From: Streptomyces hundungensis
GTDB taxonomy: Bacteria > Actinomycetota > Actinomycetes > Streptomycetales > Streptomycetaceae
DNA: 64,000 nt
Assembly: GCF_003627815.1 (NCBI RefSeq)
Contig: NZ_CP032698.1
Span: 3,162,001 to 3,226,000 of the forward strand
Direction: 5' to 3'
Numbering within the stretch: the first letter of the stretch is position 1; each line of letters starts with the position of its first letter. The position numbers and the translations under genes were made by a program. The notes under the pieces were generated by a model. That model worked only from the letters and a program-made list of their open reading frames with translations, ran no database searches and was not told where the DNA came from. Positions 44,702 to 52,659 of this stretch are shown piece after piece.

Positions 44702-44962
44702 CTACTTGGACAGGCTCTCCCTGACCACGTCGACCACGCCGTCGAGGTTGACCATGCGGACGAGTTCGGCCTGGTCGATCTCGATCTGGAAGGTGCGCTC
44801 CAGGGACGAGAGGATCTCGATCGCCCCGAGCGAGTCCGCGTTGTGGTCCTCCTTGAACAGGCTCGTGTCGGTGACCTCGGCGGGCTCGATCTCCAGGATC
44901 TCGCAGACGATGTCCCGGATCTGAGCGCGCTGTTCGTCGGTGATGGCAACCGTGCTGGGCAT
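44702..44962 (-). CDS. Acyl carrier protein of the type II PKS
   Basis: This 86-residue ACP has Ser44 in KEDHNADSLGAIEILSSLER. ATG 44962 has GGGAGG 5 bp upstream; an in-frame ATG 12 bp earlier is less well placed. It is the first gene of the leftward PKS operon and is preceded by a three-repeat SARP promoter. Confidence 0.92.
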   Translation of the reverse strand: MPSTVAITDEQRAQIRDIVCEILEIEPAEVTDTSLFKEDHNADSLGAIEILSSLERTFQIEIDQAELVRMVNLDGVVDVVRESLSK

Positions 44963-45011
44963 TGCGCCTCCCATGGGAATGCGGTGGTGGGGTACCGGCT
45001 GGATGGCGAGA

Positions 45012-45054
45012 AGTCTTGTCGCCGACGCTGACGCGAACCTGACGGACGGCTGAC
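45012..45054 (-). promoter_or_regulatory. SARP-type promoter of the PKS operon
   Basis: CTGAC on the plus strand starts at 45028, 45039 and 45050, exactly 11 bp apart. Read leftward, the last GTCAGC is followed after 9 bp by AAGACT (complement of 45012-45017). The inferred start near 45005 lies about 43 nt before ATG 44962. Confidence 0.75.
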
Positions 45055-45407
45055 TCCCGGAGCCGTCCCCCGACCCCCCGTCCCCGCGCGGGTGACCGGC
45101 GTTGTTCAGGCCTGACTGAAACACCTGGTCCCCGGCGCCGGGCGGCGTCATCGTGGGCGCCCGGACGCCCACGCGTCACCCGGGCCGACGCGGTCTCACC
45201 CGAAAGTGGATTCCTCGCCACCACCGTCAACCTGTTCATGAGCGACGGCGTCAGTGTGGTCGGGTACGCGGCGACGCTCGCCGCACCAGAACCCGGGCCG
45301 GCCAACTATCCATCGCCACAGCGGAGTTGACCTCTTCGGCGTCGCTCGGAGCGCCGCCCGCGGTCCTCACGACCCGCAGTACTCACCCCGACCAGGGAGT
45401 CGATCTG
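45055..45407. other. Non-coding divergent region between PKS and MacB-type ABC operons
   Basis: No convincing gene is seen in these 353 bp. An imperfect dyad around TTCAG...CTGAA (45104-45119) and a TTGACC near 45327 could belong to the rightward ABC promoter. No 11-bp GTCAG repeat points rightward, so the ABC operon is not an evident member of the SARP set. Confidence 0.5.
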
Positions 45408-46205
45408 ATGAACCGCACAGGGCCCCACGGCCCGGACGACGTCGTCGTGCTGAGCGAGGTCCGCCGCGCCTACGGCACCGAACGCGCCCGCACCGTCGCC
45501 CTCGACGGCGTCTCGGTCGTCTTCCGCCGCGGCACCTTCACCGCCGTGATGGGCCCCTCCGGCTCCGGCAAGACCACGCTGCTCCAGTGCGCGGCGGGCC
45601 TGGACCGGCCGACGTCCGGCACCGTCACCCTCGACGGCCTCGACCTGTCCGGGCTCGGCGAACGCGCGCTCACCAAGCTGCGCCGCGACCGCATCGGCTT
45701 CATCTTCCAGGCCTTCAACCTGCTGCCCGCGCTCACCGTCGAGGACAACGTGACCCTGCCGCTGCGGCTGGCGGGGCGCACACCCGCGCACGGGGCGGTG
45801 GCCCACGCCCTGGAGCGGGTGGGCCTCGCCGACCGGGCGCGGCACCGGCCCGGCGAGCTCTCCGGCGGCCAGCAGCAGCGCGTCGCCATCGCGCGCGCCC
45901 TGATCACCGACCCCGCCGTCATCTTCGGCGACGAGCCCACCGGCGCCCTGGACACCCGCACCGCGCTCGAAGTGCTGCGGCTGCTGCGCTCGGCCGTGCG
46001 CGACGGCGGCCAGACGGCCATCGTGGTCACCCACGACCCGGTGGCCGCCTCCCACGCCGACCGCGTCGTCTTCCTCGCCGACGGCCTGGTCGTCGACGAG
46101 CTGCACGGCGCCGGTGCCGACACGATCGCCGAACGCATGACCCACCTCGGCGCCTGGGGCGACCTGCCCGACGCCGGCAGCCGCTCGCTCAAGGGAGCCC
46201 TGTGA
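45408..46205 (+). CDS. ABC transporter ATP-binding protein, MacB/LolD type
   Basis: This 265-residue ATPase has Walker A MGPSGSGKTTLL, Q-loop FIFQAFNLLPALT, signature LSGGQQQRVAIARAL, Walker B AVIFGDEPTGALD and H-loop VVTHDP. ATG 45408 follows AGGGAG by 8 bp. It partners the FtsX-type permease gene that starts at its stop codon. Such pairs export peptides or remove membrane-active compounds, so product export or self-protection is a reasonable role. Confidence 0.92.
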   Translation: MNRTGPHGPDDVVVLSEVRRAYGTERARTVALDGVSVVFRRGTFTAVMGPSGSGKTTLLQCAAGLDRPTSGTVTLDGLDLSGLGERALTKLRRDRIGFIFQAFNLLPALTVEDNVTLPLRLAGRTPAHGAVAHALERVGLADRARHRPGELSGGQQQRVAIARALITDPAVIFGDEPTGALDTRTALEVLRLLRSAVRDGGQTAIVVTHDPVAASHADRVVFLADGLVVDELHGAGADTIAERMTHLGAWGDLPDAGSRSLKGAL

Positions 46206-48142
46206 TGTTCCACCTGGCTCTGGCAACCCTCAGGTTCCGCAAGGGCGGCTTCCTCGCCTCCTTCGTCGCCCTGTTCTTCGGCGCGTTGATCCTCGCGGCC
46301 TGCGGCGGCCTCATGGAGACCGGGGTACGCGCCGACGTGCCGCCCCAGCGGTTCGCCGCCGCGCCCGTGGTGGTCGCCCGCGGCCGGTCCTACGACGGCG
46401 AGCTCGTCCTCGCCTACGACCGTCTCGACGCCTCGCTCGTCACCCGGATCGCGGCCACGCCCGGCGTCCGGCGGGCGCTGGGCGATGTGTCGTTCCCGGC
46501 CACCGCACTCGACGAGGGCCGGGGCACGGACCCCGGCGCCGACCTCGTCGGCCACGGCTGGTCCTCCGCCGTACTGGCGGCCGCCCCGCTCGCCCGGGGC
46601 ACCGAGCCGCGCGCGGCCGGGCAGGCCGCCCTGGACGCGCGGCTCGCCACCCGGCTCGGCGTGGACGTCGGCGACCGGCTGCGGATGACGGTCTCCGGGG
46701 CGTCGCTGTCCGTGCGGGTGAGCGGCCTGGTGCGCCCCGCGACCGGGACCGACACCGCCCTGTACGTCACCGACGCACAGGCGCGCCAGGTGCGCGGCGC
46801 CCCGGACCGGGTGGACGCCATCGCGGTGCAGCCCCAACCGGGCGTGTCCGCCGAGGAGTTGAAGCAGAGCCTGGCTCCGGCGCTGCGCGGCCTGGACGTG
46901 ACGGCGGTGACCGGCGAGGACCGGGGCACCGTCGAGTTCCCCGACTCCGAGGGCGGGGCGTCCCCGCTGATCTCGATGTCCGCCGTGTTCGGCGGGATCG
47001 CCGCCATGGTCGCCGTGTTCGTCGTGGGCTCCACCCTGGCCGTCCTCATCCAGCAGCGGATGCGGGAAATGGCCCTGCTGCGGGCGATCGGAGCGCTGCC
47101 CGGGCAGATCCGCCGCATGGTGGTGGGCGAGACGCTGGTCGTAGGGCTGGGGGCGACGCTGCTCGCCCTCGTCCCGGGGCGCGCGGCGGGCGAATTGATG
47201 ATGCGTCAACTCGCCGAGGCCGGTGTGGTGGACGACCACATCGTCTACCGGGCCGGATGGATTCCGCTGGCGACCGCCGCCGGTACGGCGCTCCTTGCGG
47301 CGGTGGCCGCCGCCTTCATCGCCTCGCGCCGGGCCGCACTCGCCCCGCCCACCGCCGCCCTCACCGAGTCCACCCTGGCGAGCCGCTGGCTGAGCGCGCC
47401 CCGGCTGGTGTGTGCGCTGCTCTGCTTCGGCGGGGCCGCGGCCCTCGCGTTCGTCACCGCCACCGTCATGGACGGCTCGGTCGCCTCCAGCACCGCGGGG
47501 CCCGCGGCCATGCTGTGGACCGGCGGTGTCGCGCTGATCGCCCCCGGCGTGACCCGGGTGCTGCTCGCCGTGGTGCGCCCGCCGCTGCGGCTGCTTCCGG
47601 GCCTCGCCGGCCGGCTGGCCTCGGACAACGCCCGCGCCCGCAGGATCCGTACGGCCGGCGCGGTCACCCCTGTCGTCCTTGCCACCGGACTCGCCACCGC
47701 GCTGATCTACCTCCAGCTCAGCGCGGACGCGGGCGGCGGGGGCGAGGCGACCAGCGCGTGGATCAACTATCTGCTCGCCGGGACCATCATCGGCTACGCG
47801 GTGATCTCCCTGGTCAACACCTTGGTGGTGGCCGCCGCCGAACGGCGGGCCGAGTTCGCGCTGCAACGCCTCGTCGGCGCGACGCCGGGGCAGATCCTGC
47901 GCATGGTGACCGTCGAGGCGCTCCTCGTCGCGGTGATGGGCATCGCGCTCGGCTCGTTCGTCGCCCTCGCCACGCTCGTGCCGTTCAGCCTCGCCCTCGA
48001 CGGCTCGTGGCTGCCGGGCGGCGGCCTGACGGTCTACGGCGCGATCGTGGGGTGTGTCGCCGCGCTGACGCTGCTGGCCACCCTGCTCCCGGCCCGCCTC
48101 GCCCTGCGCACCCGGCCCGCCGAGGTACTGGCGATGCCGTGA
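46205..48142 (+). CDS. FtsX/MacB-type ABC transporter permease
   Basis: This 645-residue protein has an N-terminal membrane segment (FLASFVALFFGALILAACGG), a large extracytoplasmic region, an FtsX core (VLIQQRMREMALLRAIGALPGQIRRMVVGETL) and a second FtsX core near the C-terminus (ERRAEFALQRLVGATPGQILRMVTVEALLV), giving about ten membrane helices. The ATG at 46205 overlaps the ATPase stop by one base (TGATG). With the ATPase it forms the second exporter of the cluster, besides DrrAB. Confidence 0.9.
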   Translation: MFHLALATLRFRKGGFLASFVALFFGALILAACGGLMETGVRADVPPQRFAAAPVVVARGRSYDGELVLAYDRLDASLVTRIAATPGVRRALGDVSFPATALDEGRGTDPGADLVGHGWSSAVLAAAPLARGTEPRAAGQAALDARLATRLGVDVGDRLRMTVSGASLSVRVSGLVRPATGTDTALYVTDAQARQVRGAPDRVDAIAVQPQPGVSAEELKQSLAPALRGLDVTAVTGEDRGTVEFPDSEGGASPLISMSAVFGGIAAMVAVFVVGSTLAVLIQQRMREMALLRAIGALPGQIRRMVVGETLVVGLGATLLALVPGRAAGELMMRQLAEAGVVDDHIVYRAGWIPLATAAGTALLAAVAAAFIASRRAALAPPTAALTESTLASRWLSAPRLVCALLCFGGAAALAFVTATVMDGSVASSTAGPAAMLWTGGVALIAPGVTRVLLAVVRPPLRLLPGLAGRLASDNARARRIRTAGAVTPVVLATGLATALIYLQLSADAGGGGEATSAWINYLLAGTIIGYAVISLVNTLVVAAAERRAEFALQRLVGATPGQILRMVTVEALLVAVMGIALGSFVALATLVPFSLALDGSWLPGGGLTVYGAIVGCVAALTLLATLLPARLALRTRPAEVLAMP

Positions 48143-48158
48143 CCGCGCCGGGCGGGGC

Positions 48159-49154
48159 TCAGGCGGTCTCGGCCGTCTCGGCGGTCCCGGCCGCCTCGGC
48201 GAGGTAGGGCCTCAACTCCGCGAAGGATTCGGGGTGTTGGGCGATCCACGACCAGTAGCGCGGGATCGTACGGGCGTACTCGCAGTAGTAGCGGCGGACC
48301 GTGCCCACCAGGCTGCGCAGGGTGCCGCGGGCGAGCGAGTCGGTGCGCCACACCAGCAGCATCTCGGTGCTCGCGGTGCCGCTCAACGGCACGAGCGCGA
48401 CCTCCTTGGTCGCTCCGGTCGGCGTGGTCAGGGCGGCCGCGCCGGCGTCCCGTACCCAGTTCATCGCCTCGTGGTGGCCGTCCACGTAGTGCAGGACCTC
48501 GGGGTCGGCGTGGTCGAACTTGGCGAACAGGTGCTTCTCGATGGGGTGGAACCAGTGGTCGCGCGCGTAGCGGACCCAGGTGAGACCGGCGAGGTCGGCC
48601 ACGCCCACCCCGGTCCGTTCGGCCAGCGGATGGCCGCGCGGAACGGCGAGCCACACCGGCTCGCGCACGATGACGGTCTTGGCCAGGGCGGGCTCCAGCA
48701 CATCGGCCGGCGCCACCAGCGCCATGCTGGGCACCAGGGCCGCGTTGAGGGCGCCGCCCCGCACCGCCGCCACGGCCGCCGCGGGCGCGAGGGTCTCGCT
48801 GCGCACCTCGCCGACGGGCAGCGCCTCCTGGAGCACCGTGCGCAACGACGGCGGGGTCCACTCGGCGTTCCCGAACCGGAACACCTCGGAGGAGTACGCG
48901 CTGGCTTCGGCGATCACCAGATCGGCCTGGTGGACGAGGTCGGCGAGGAGCGGCAGCAGCCGTTCCCCGCGGGAGGTGGGGAGCACGCCCGATCGGCTGC
49001 GCACGAAGAGTTCGCCGCCTATCGCCTTTTCAATCCGATGTAATTGCGCGGTAAGGCTGGACTGCGGAAGATTCAGTTCCACAGCGGCCTTGGATATGCT
49101 TCCGGCGCAGTCGATGGCCATCACGATTCTGGCATGACGCAACTCGACGTTCAC
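48159..49154 (-). CDS. LysR-family transcriptional regulator with a TTA codon
   Basis: This 331-residue protein has a LysR winged helix at residues 5-60 (ARIVMAIDCAGSISKAAVELN, then LPQSSLTAQLHRIEKAIGGELF) and a periplasmic-binding-protein-like effector domain. Leu in TAQLHR is encoded by TTA (complement of 49041-49043), so translation depends on the bldA tRNA, a common developmental check on secondary metabolism. The first 60 codons are also AT-richer than the rest. Start is GTG 49154. It lies convergent to the ABC permease gene and downstream of the SARP gene. Confidence 0.88.
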   Translation of the reverse strand: MNVELRHARIVMAIDCAGSISKAAVELNLPQSSLTAQLHRIEKAIGGELFVRSRSGVLPTSRGERLLPLLADLVHQADLVIAEASAYSSEVFRFGNAEWTPPSLRTVLQEALPVGEVRSETLAPAAAVAAVRGGALNAALVPSMALVAPADVLEPALAKTVIVREPVWLAVPRGHPLAERTGVGVADLAGLTWVRYARDHWFHPIEKHLFAKFDHADPEVLHYVDGHHEAMNWVRDAGAAALTTPTGATKEVALVPLSGTASTEMLLVWRTDSLARGTLRSLVGTVRRYYCEYARTIPRYWSWIAQHPESFAELRPYLAEAAGTAETAETA

Positions 49155-49308
49155 TTATCCCCCGTTCGCGACCGACACCCGCGGACGTCCATCCGGGGAC
49201 AGGCCCGGACCGACCGCACGCTAACAGGACGCACAGGTTCAGTCCATATCGTCGCCAGGCGAAGGCGCGGGCCGCCGGACGGCTTCGGGGAAATGCAGCG
49301 GGAATCGG

Positions 49309-50103
49309 TCAGCCGACGGCCGTAACGGCGTGGGCCAGCACGCAGCGGGGTTCGCCGAGCGTTTCGTCCTGGCGGAGAATCGCCTCATAGGCGCGGTGCA
49401 GCGCCCGGCCGGGTTCGAGCCCGAGATCGACGGCGAGCCGGCGGCGGGCGCCGTGGAAGATCTCCAGCGCCTCGGCCTGCCGGCCGTCCCGGTACAGGGC
49501 GAGCATCAAGAGCTCGCTCAGCCGCTCCCTGCCGCTGTGCTCGACGGCCAGTTGCCGCAGTTCGGAGACGGGCACCCGGGCCGCGTCCACGGACAGCTTG
49601 GCCGCCGTGAGGTCCTCGTAGGCGGTGATGCGGCGCTCTTCGAGATGGTCGGCCTGGATCCGGCAGCGCATCCCGTCACGGGCGTCCATCAGCGCGGGCC
49701 CGCGCCACAGCGCCAGTGCGGACTCCAGGGTGACGATGGCCCGGTGCGGGTCCCGGTCGACCAGTTCGGCGCCGGTGTCCGCCAGCTCCAGGAAGCGGTG
49801 TGCGTCCACGCTGGCGACCGGCACGTCGAGGAGATACCCGCTGCTGACGGTGTGCAGCGGCTCGGTCGTGCCGGTGACCGACTGCAATAGTTTGCGCAGT
49901 CTTCGCACATTGGCTTGAAGTGCGTTGCGGGCGTTCGCCATCGGCTGCTCGGCCCACAGCTCGTCGACCATCCGGTCGGAGCTCACCGGCACCCCGGGAG
50001 AGAGAGCCAGCATCGTGAGCACCACGCTCGCCCGCTTCGAGGACATCGTGTACCGCTTGCTTCCGTGCGCGAGGTAAAGCGGACCAAGAACGTTGATTTC
50101 CAT
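49309..50103 (-). CDS. SARP-family activator (OmpR-like DNA-binding plus BTAD)
   Basis: This 264-residue protein has an N-terminal OmpR-type winged helix (MEINVLGPLYL..., SKRASVVLTMLALSPGVPVSSDRMVDELW, ANVRRLRKLLQ) and a bacterial transcriptional activation domain (DRDPHRAIVTLESALALWRG..., RQLAVEHSGRERLSELLMLALYRDGRQAEALEIF, LGLEPGRALHRAYEAIL). This is the size and plan of small pathway-specific SARPs. Seven 11-bp-spaced GTCAG(C/G) sites in the window are the obvious targets. No such repeat is seen before its own start, and no TTA codon was found in it. Confidence 0.92.
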   Translation of the reverse strand: MEINVLGPLYLAHGSKRYTMSSKRASVVLTMLALSPGVPVSSDRMVDELWAEQPMANARNALQANVRRLRKLLQSVTGTTEPLHTVSSGYLLDVPVASVDAHRFLELADTGAELVDRDPHRAIVTLESALALWRGPALMDARDGMRCRIQADHLEERRITAYEDLTAAKLSVDAARVPVSELRQLAVEHSGRERLSELLMLALYRDGRQAEALEIFHGARRRLAVDLGLEPGRALHRAYEAILRQDETLGEPRCVLAHAVTAVG

Positions 50104-50606
50104 AGCAGGACCCCCATGTCAACTCGCGGACTTCGCACATGATGCCCAGGCGCATTCGGTCGGGGGAAATACCATCTCGCCGTGAATGCGAGCGCCATCA
50201 GTATGGCTTCGCGTCGTCGCTCATCAAGGGGCTCATGCTTCTGACACGTGCCACGGTGACGGCCGTTCTTTCCCCCAGATATCCGTCCTGCCCCCTTTCG
50301 ATCCCCTTTCGCTCGTGCGGTGCACCCGGCGGCCGCCACCCCGCGAGCACCGGACCGGGGCCAGGCCGGGCCCGGCCCCCTCTTCAGCGGCCCGGCGGCC
50401 CCGGGAGCGGCGCCCCCGACGTCGGGTTCACCGGGGCCCGGCCATACCAAAGGGTCTTGAATTGCCGTGCGCGGCGGCCGAGTTCACAGAAAGCGCTTAA
50501 ACTCCTGGCGACGGCGCGGTGGTGTGGGGTGTTGTACGTCGCTCGGCGACCGCGTCCTGTCGGTTCGGGATCCTGCCGCGCGGTGTCGGCCAGCCCCCGC
50601 CGGGCT
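50104..50606. other. Non-coding region upstream of the SARP gene
   Basis: These 503 bp between the SARP start (leftward) and the MbtH promoter (rightward) hold no convincing gene. The 50104-50300 part is AT-richer and should contain the SARP promoter. A single CTGAC near 50241 has no 11-bp partner. The unusually long leader space suggests control by regulators that cannot be identified here. Confidence 0.5.
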
Positions 50607-50638
50607 GTCAGCTTCGCGTCAGCGATCCCCGCGAGCAT
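50607..50638 (+). promoter_or_regulatory. SARP-type promoter of the short MbtH gene
   Basis: GTCAGC starts at 50607 and 50618, 11 bp apart, followed after 9 bp by GAGCAT (50633-50638). The distance from the last repeat to the GTG start (73 nt) equals that at the SbnB gene. Confidence 0.65.
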
Positions 50639-50696
50639 GAGGGCTCGGGCCGTACGGCCCGCGTCTTCCCACGACTCGGATACCGGAGTTGGCGAC

Positions 50697-50855
50697 GTGT
50701 CGAACCCCTTTGACGACCAGGACGGAACCCTTCTCGTAGTGGTGAACGACGCCGGCCGGCACTCGCTGTGGCCCGCGTTCGCGCCGTGTCCCGACGGCTG
50801 GAAGGCCGTGCTCGGCGCGGCTCCGCGCGAGGCCGTCGCCCCAGCGGCTTCCTGA
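50697..50855 (+). CDS. C-terminally truncated MbtH-like protein
   Basis: The frame from GTG 50697 encodes 52 residues: [20 protein letters not shown], then HSLWPAFAPCPDGWKAVLGA, then a short unrelated tail ending AVAPAAS. The MbtH N-terminal signature is intact, but the C-terminal helix with EExWTDMRP, present in the 13058-13276 paralogue, is missing. The +1 frame downstream reads RTRTMRPVA, a faint echo of the lost end, so a frameshift is possible. It retains its own SARP-type promoter. It may be a decaying duplicate or a minimal MbtH. Confidence 0.7.
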   Translation: MSNPFDDQDGTLLVVVNDAGRHSLWPAFAPCPDGWKAVLGAAPREAVAPAAS

Positions 50856-50996
50856 GCACTCCCCGGTTCGCCCGCACCCGCACGATGCGCCCGGTCGCCA
50901 CCACGCCCGGTGACGCACGACGACGTCCTGGTGACGCTCACCGGCCAGTCGGCCCGACCGCTCCTTTCGCGAACGAGCCCATAAACGGGGGCAGTT

Positions 50997-52010
50997 ATGC
51001 AGAGAATCCACTTCACGGCCGCCGATATAGCCAAGACCCGGCTGAGGACGACCGCCGGGCCGCTGATCGAGACGGCCTTCGCCTACGGGCTGCTCGGCCG
51101 GGGCGTCACACCCGCCTACGCCCGCTGGCGCAAACAGGTCGCCACCCGGCTGCCTGCCTGGCCGCGGTTACGTTCCGGCGGGGTCGGCGTCGTCAGTGAC
51201 CCCGAGGTGCTGTTGCGGCTGATCGAGCAGAGCGGATCCGAGGACCGCGCCTCGCACGACGTGGCCCAACAGGACGCCCTGACCGCCCAGTTGTCCGCCT
51301 ACCGGGAAGCCGCCGGCCTCCCGGAGGTGTGGCAGGCGGCGATCGCGCCGTACTGGGACCACATCGAGGCGTATCTGGAGGTCGAGTGCGAGGCGCGCGG
51401 CCGGGTGGTGATGGCGGGCGGGGTGGGTTCGCTGCTCGCCACGCTGCATCCGAGGATCACGTGGCGCTCGCAGATCCTGGAGATCCCCGGCGGGCCCGAC
51501 GAGGACATCTACCTCGACCGTCGCGGCCTCGCGCTCACCCCGTCGGTCTTCCTCAACCACCGCCCGGCCCAGCTCACAGGCGGCCGCAGCGAGGGCGGTG
51601 AGCTGGTGCTGGCCTTCGCCGCGCCGCCGGACGCCCAGCGGGCGGCGAGCCTGTGGGACGCGCCCGACGACGACGCGCAGTCGCTGGGCGCGCTGGTCGG
51701 CCAGACCCGCGCCGCCGCGCTGCGGGTGCTGCGGGCCACCTGCACGACCAGCCAGCTCGCGCACCGGCTCGGCATCTCGGCGGCGGGCGCCAGCCAGCAC
51801 ACCACGGTGCTGCGCCAGACCGGTCTGATCACCACCCGCCGCATCCGCAACACCGTCCTGCACACGGTGACCCCGCTGGGACTCGCCCTGCTCGACGGTC
51901 TGCCCACGCGCTCCGCGCCGGACCGGCGCTCCCCGGCGGCCTCCGTACCCGAGACGTGGCGCCACACCCTGGACGGCATTCCGCGCCCGGCCGTCCAGCA
52001 CGCCTCCTGA
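50997..52010 (+). CDS. ArsR-like winged-helix regulator with a TTA codon
   Basis: This 337-residue protein has a C-terminal ArsR-type winged helix (AALRVLRATCTTSQLAHRLG, ISAAGASQHTTVLRQTGLIT, TRRIRNTVLHTVTPLGLALL). The N-terminal 230 residues match the large DUF5937-type ArsR proteins of Streptomyces only in general layout. Codon 58 is TTA (51168-51170), which implies bldA-dependent translation. ATG 50997 follows GGGGG by 6 bp. It is downstream of the short MbtH gene and may share its transcript. Confidence 0.75.
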   Translation: MQRIHFTAADIAKTRLRTTAGPLIETAFAYGLLGRGVTPAYARWRKQVATRLPAWPRLRSGGVGVVSDPEVLLRLIEQSGSEDRASHDVAQQDALTAQLSAYREAAGLPEVWQAAIAPYWDHIEAYLEVECEARGRVVMAGGVGSLLATLHPRITWRSQILEIPGGPDEDIYLDRRGLALTPSVFLNHRPAQLTGGRSEGGELVLAFAAPPDAQRAASLWDAPDDDAQSLGALVGQTRAAALRVLRATCTTSQLAHRLGISAAGASQHTTVLRQTGLITTRRIRNTVLHTVTPLGLALLDGLPTRSAPDRRSPAASVPETWRHTLDGIPRPAVQHAS

Positions 52011-52075
52011 CGGGACCCGTCCTCTTTCACCCGGCCCACGTCCGTCGAGGCCGAAGCCCAATCCCCCACACGCGA

Positions 52076-52102
52076 AGGTCCGGCCCCGGCGGGGTCGGAC
52101 CT
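52076..52102. terminator. Bidirectional terminator between convergent genes
   Basis: AGGTCCGGCCCC (52076-52087) and GGGGTCGGACCT (52091-52102) form a 12-bp stem with one G-U pair and a 3-nt loop, midway between the ArsR-like stop (52010) and the convergent flavin reductase stop (52135). Confidence 0.75.
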
Positions 52103-52134
52103 CTGGGCGTGGCGCGATCGGTGGCGGCCCGGGT

Positions 52135-52659
52135 TCAGAGCCGGGACCAGGTGCGGAACTGCCGCAGGCCGTACAACAGCGGGGGCAGGGCGTGCCGTTG
52201 GGTGATCAGGCGGGCTTCGCCGAAGACGGTGACGTGGTCGCCGGTGCGGTGCAGGGCGCTCACATCGCAGTCGGCGACGGTGTGCGCGTCCTGGACCAGA
52301 TGGGGGCCGCCCGAGTCCGCCCCCTGTTCCCACGGCACCAGGTGGAAGCGCTCGGGGTTGCCGGAGGCGAACAACTCGGCCGTCCCCTGGGCCCCTTCGT
52401 GCAGCAGGTTCACCGCGAAGGTGCCCCGCTCCAGGATGGCCTCCAGGGTGGGGCTGCCGTGCCGCAGGCAGACGAGCAGCGTCGGCGGCTTCAGCGTGAC
52501 GCTGCACACCGAGGAGCAGGTCATGCCGCGCGGCGCCCCGTCGTGACCGGTGGTGGTGACCACGCCCACGCCGGTGGGGAAGCCGCTCATCATGGCGCGG
52601 AAGCGGTCGGGCGTGGTCCGGTCGGCCACCGCTTCGACATGGACGGTGTGTTCGGTCAT
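52135..52659 (-). CDS. Flavin reductase (HpaC/PrnF-like) for the halogenase
   Basis: This 174-residue flavin reductase has FRAMMSGFPTGVGVVTTTGHDG, GMTCSSVCSVTLKPPTLLVCL and FAVNLLHEGAQGTAELFAS, the FMN-binding core of NAD(P)H:flavin oxidoreductases. It would supply FADH2 to the tryptophan halogenase encoded two genes upstream in the same leftward operon. It overlaps the antiporter gene by ATGA. Confidence 0.9.
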   Translation of the reverse strand: MTEHTVHVEAVADRTTPDRFRAMMSGFPTGVGVVTTTGHDGAPRGMTCSSVCSVTLKPPTLLVCLRHGSPTLEAILERGTFAVNLLHEGAQGTAELFASGNPERFHLVPWEQGADSGGPHLVQDAHTVADCDVSALHRTGDHVTVFGEARLITQRHALPPLLYGLRQFRTWSRL

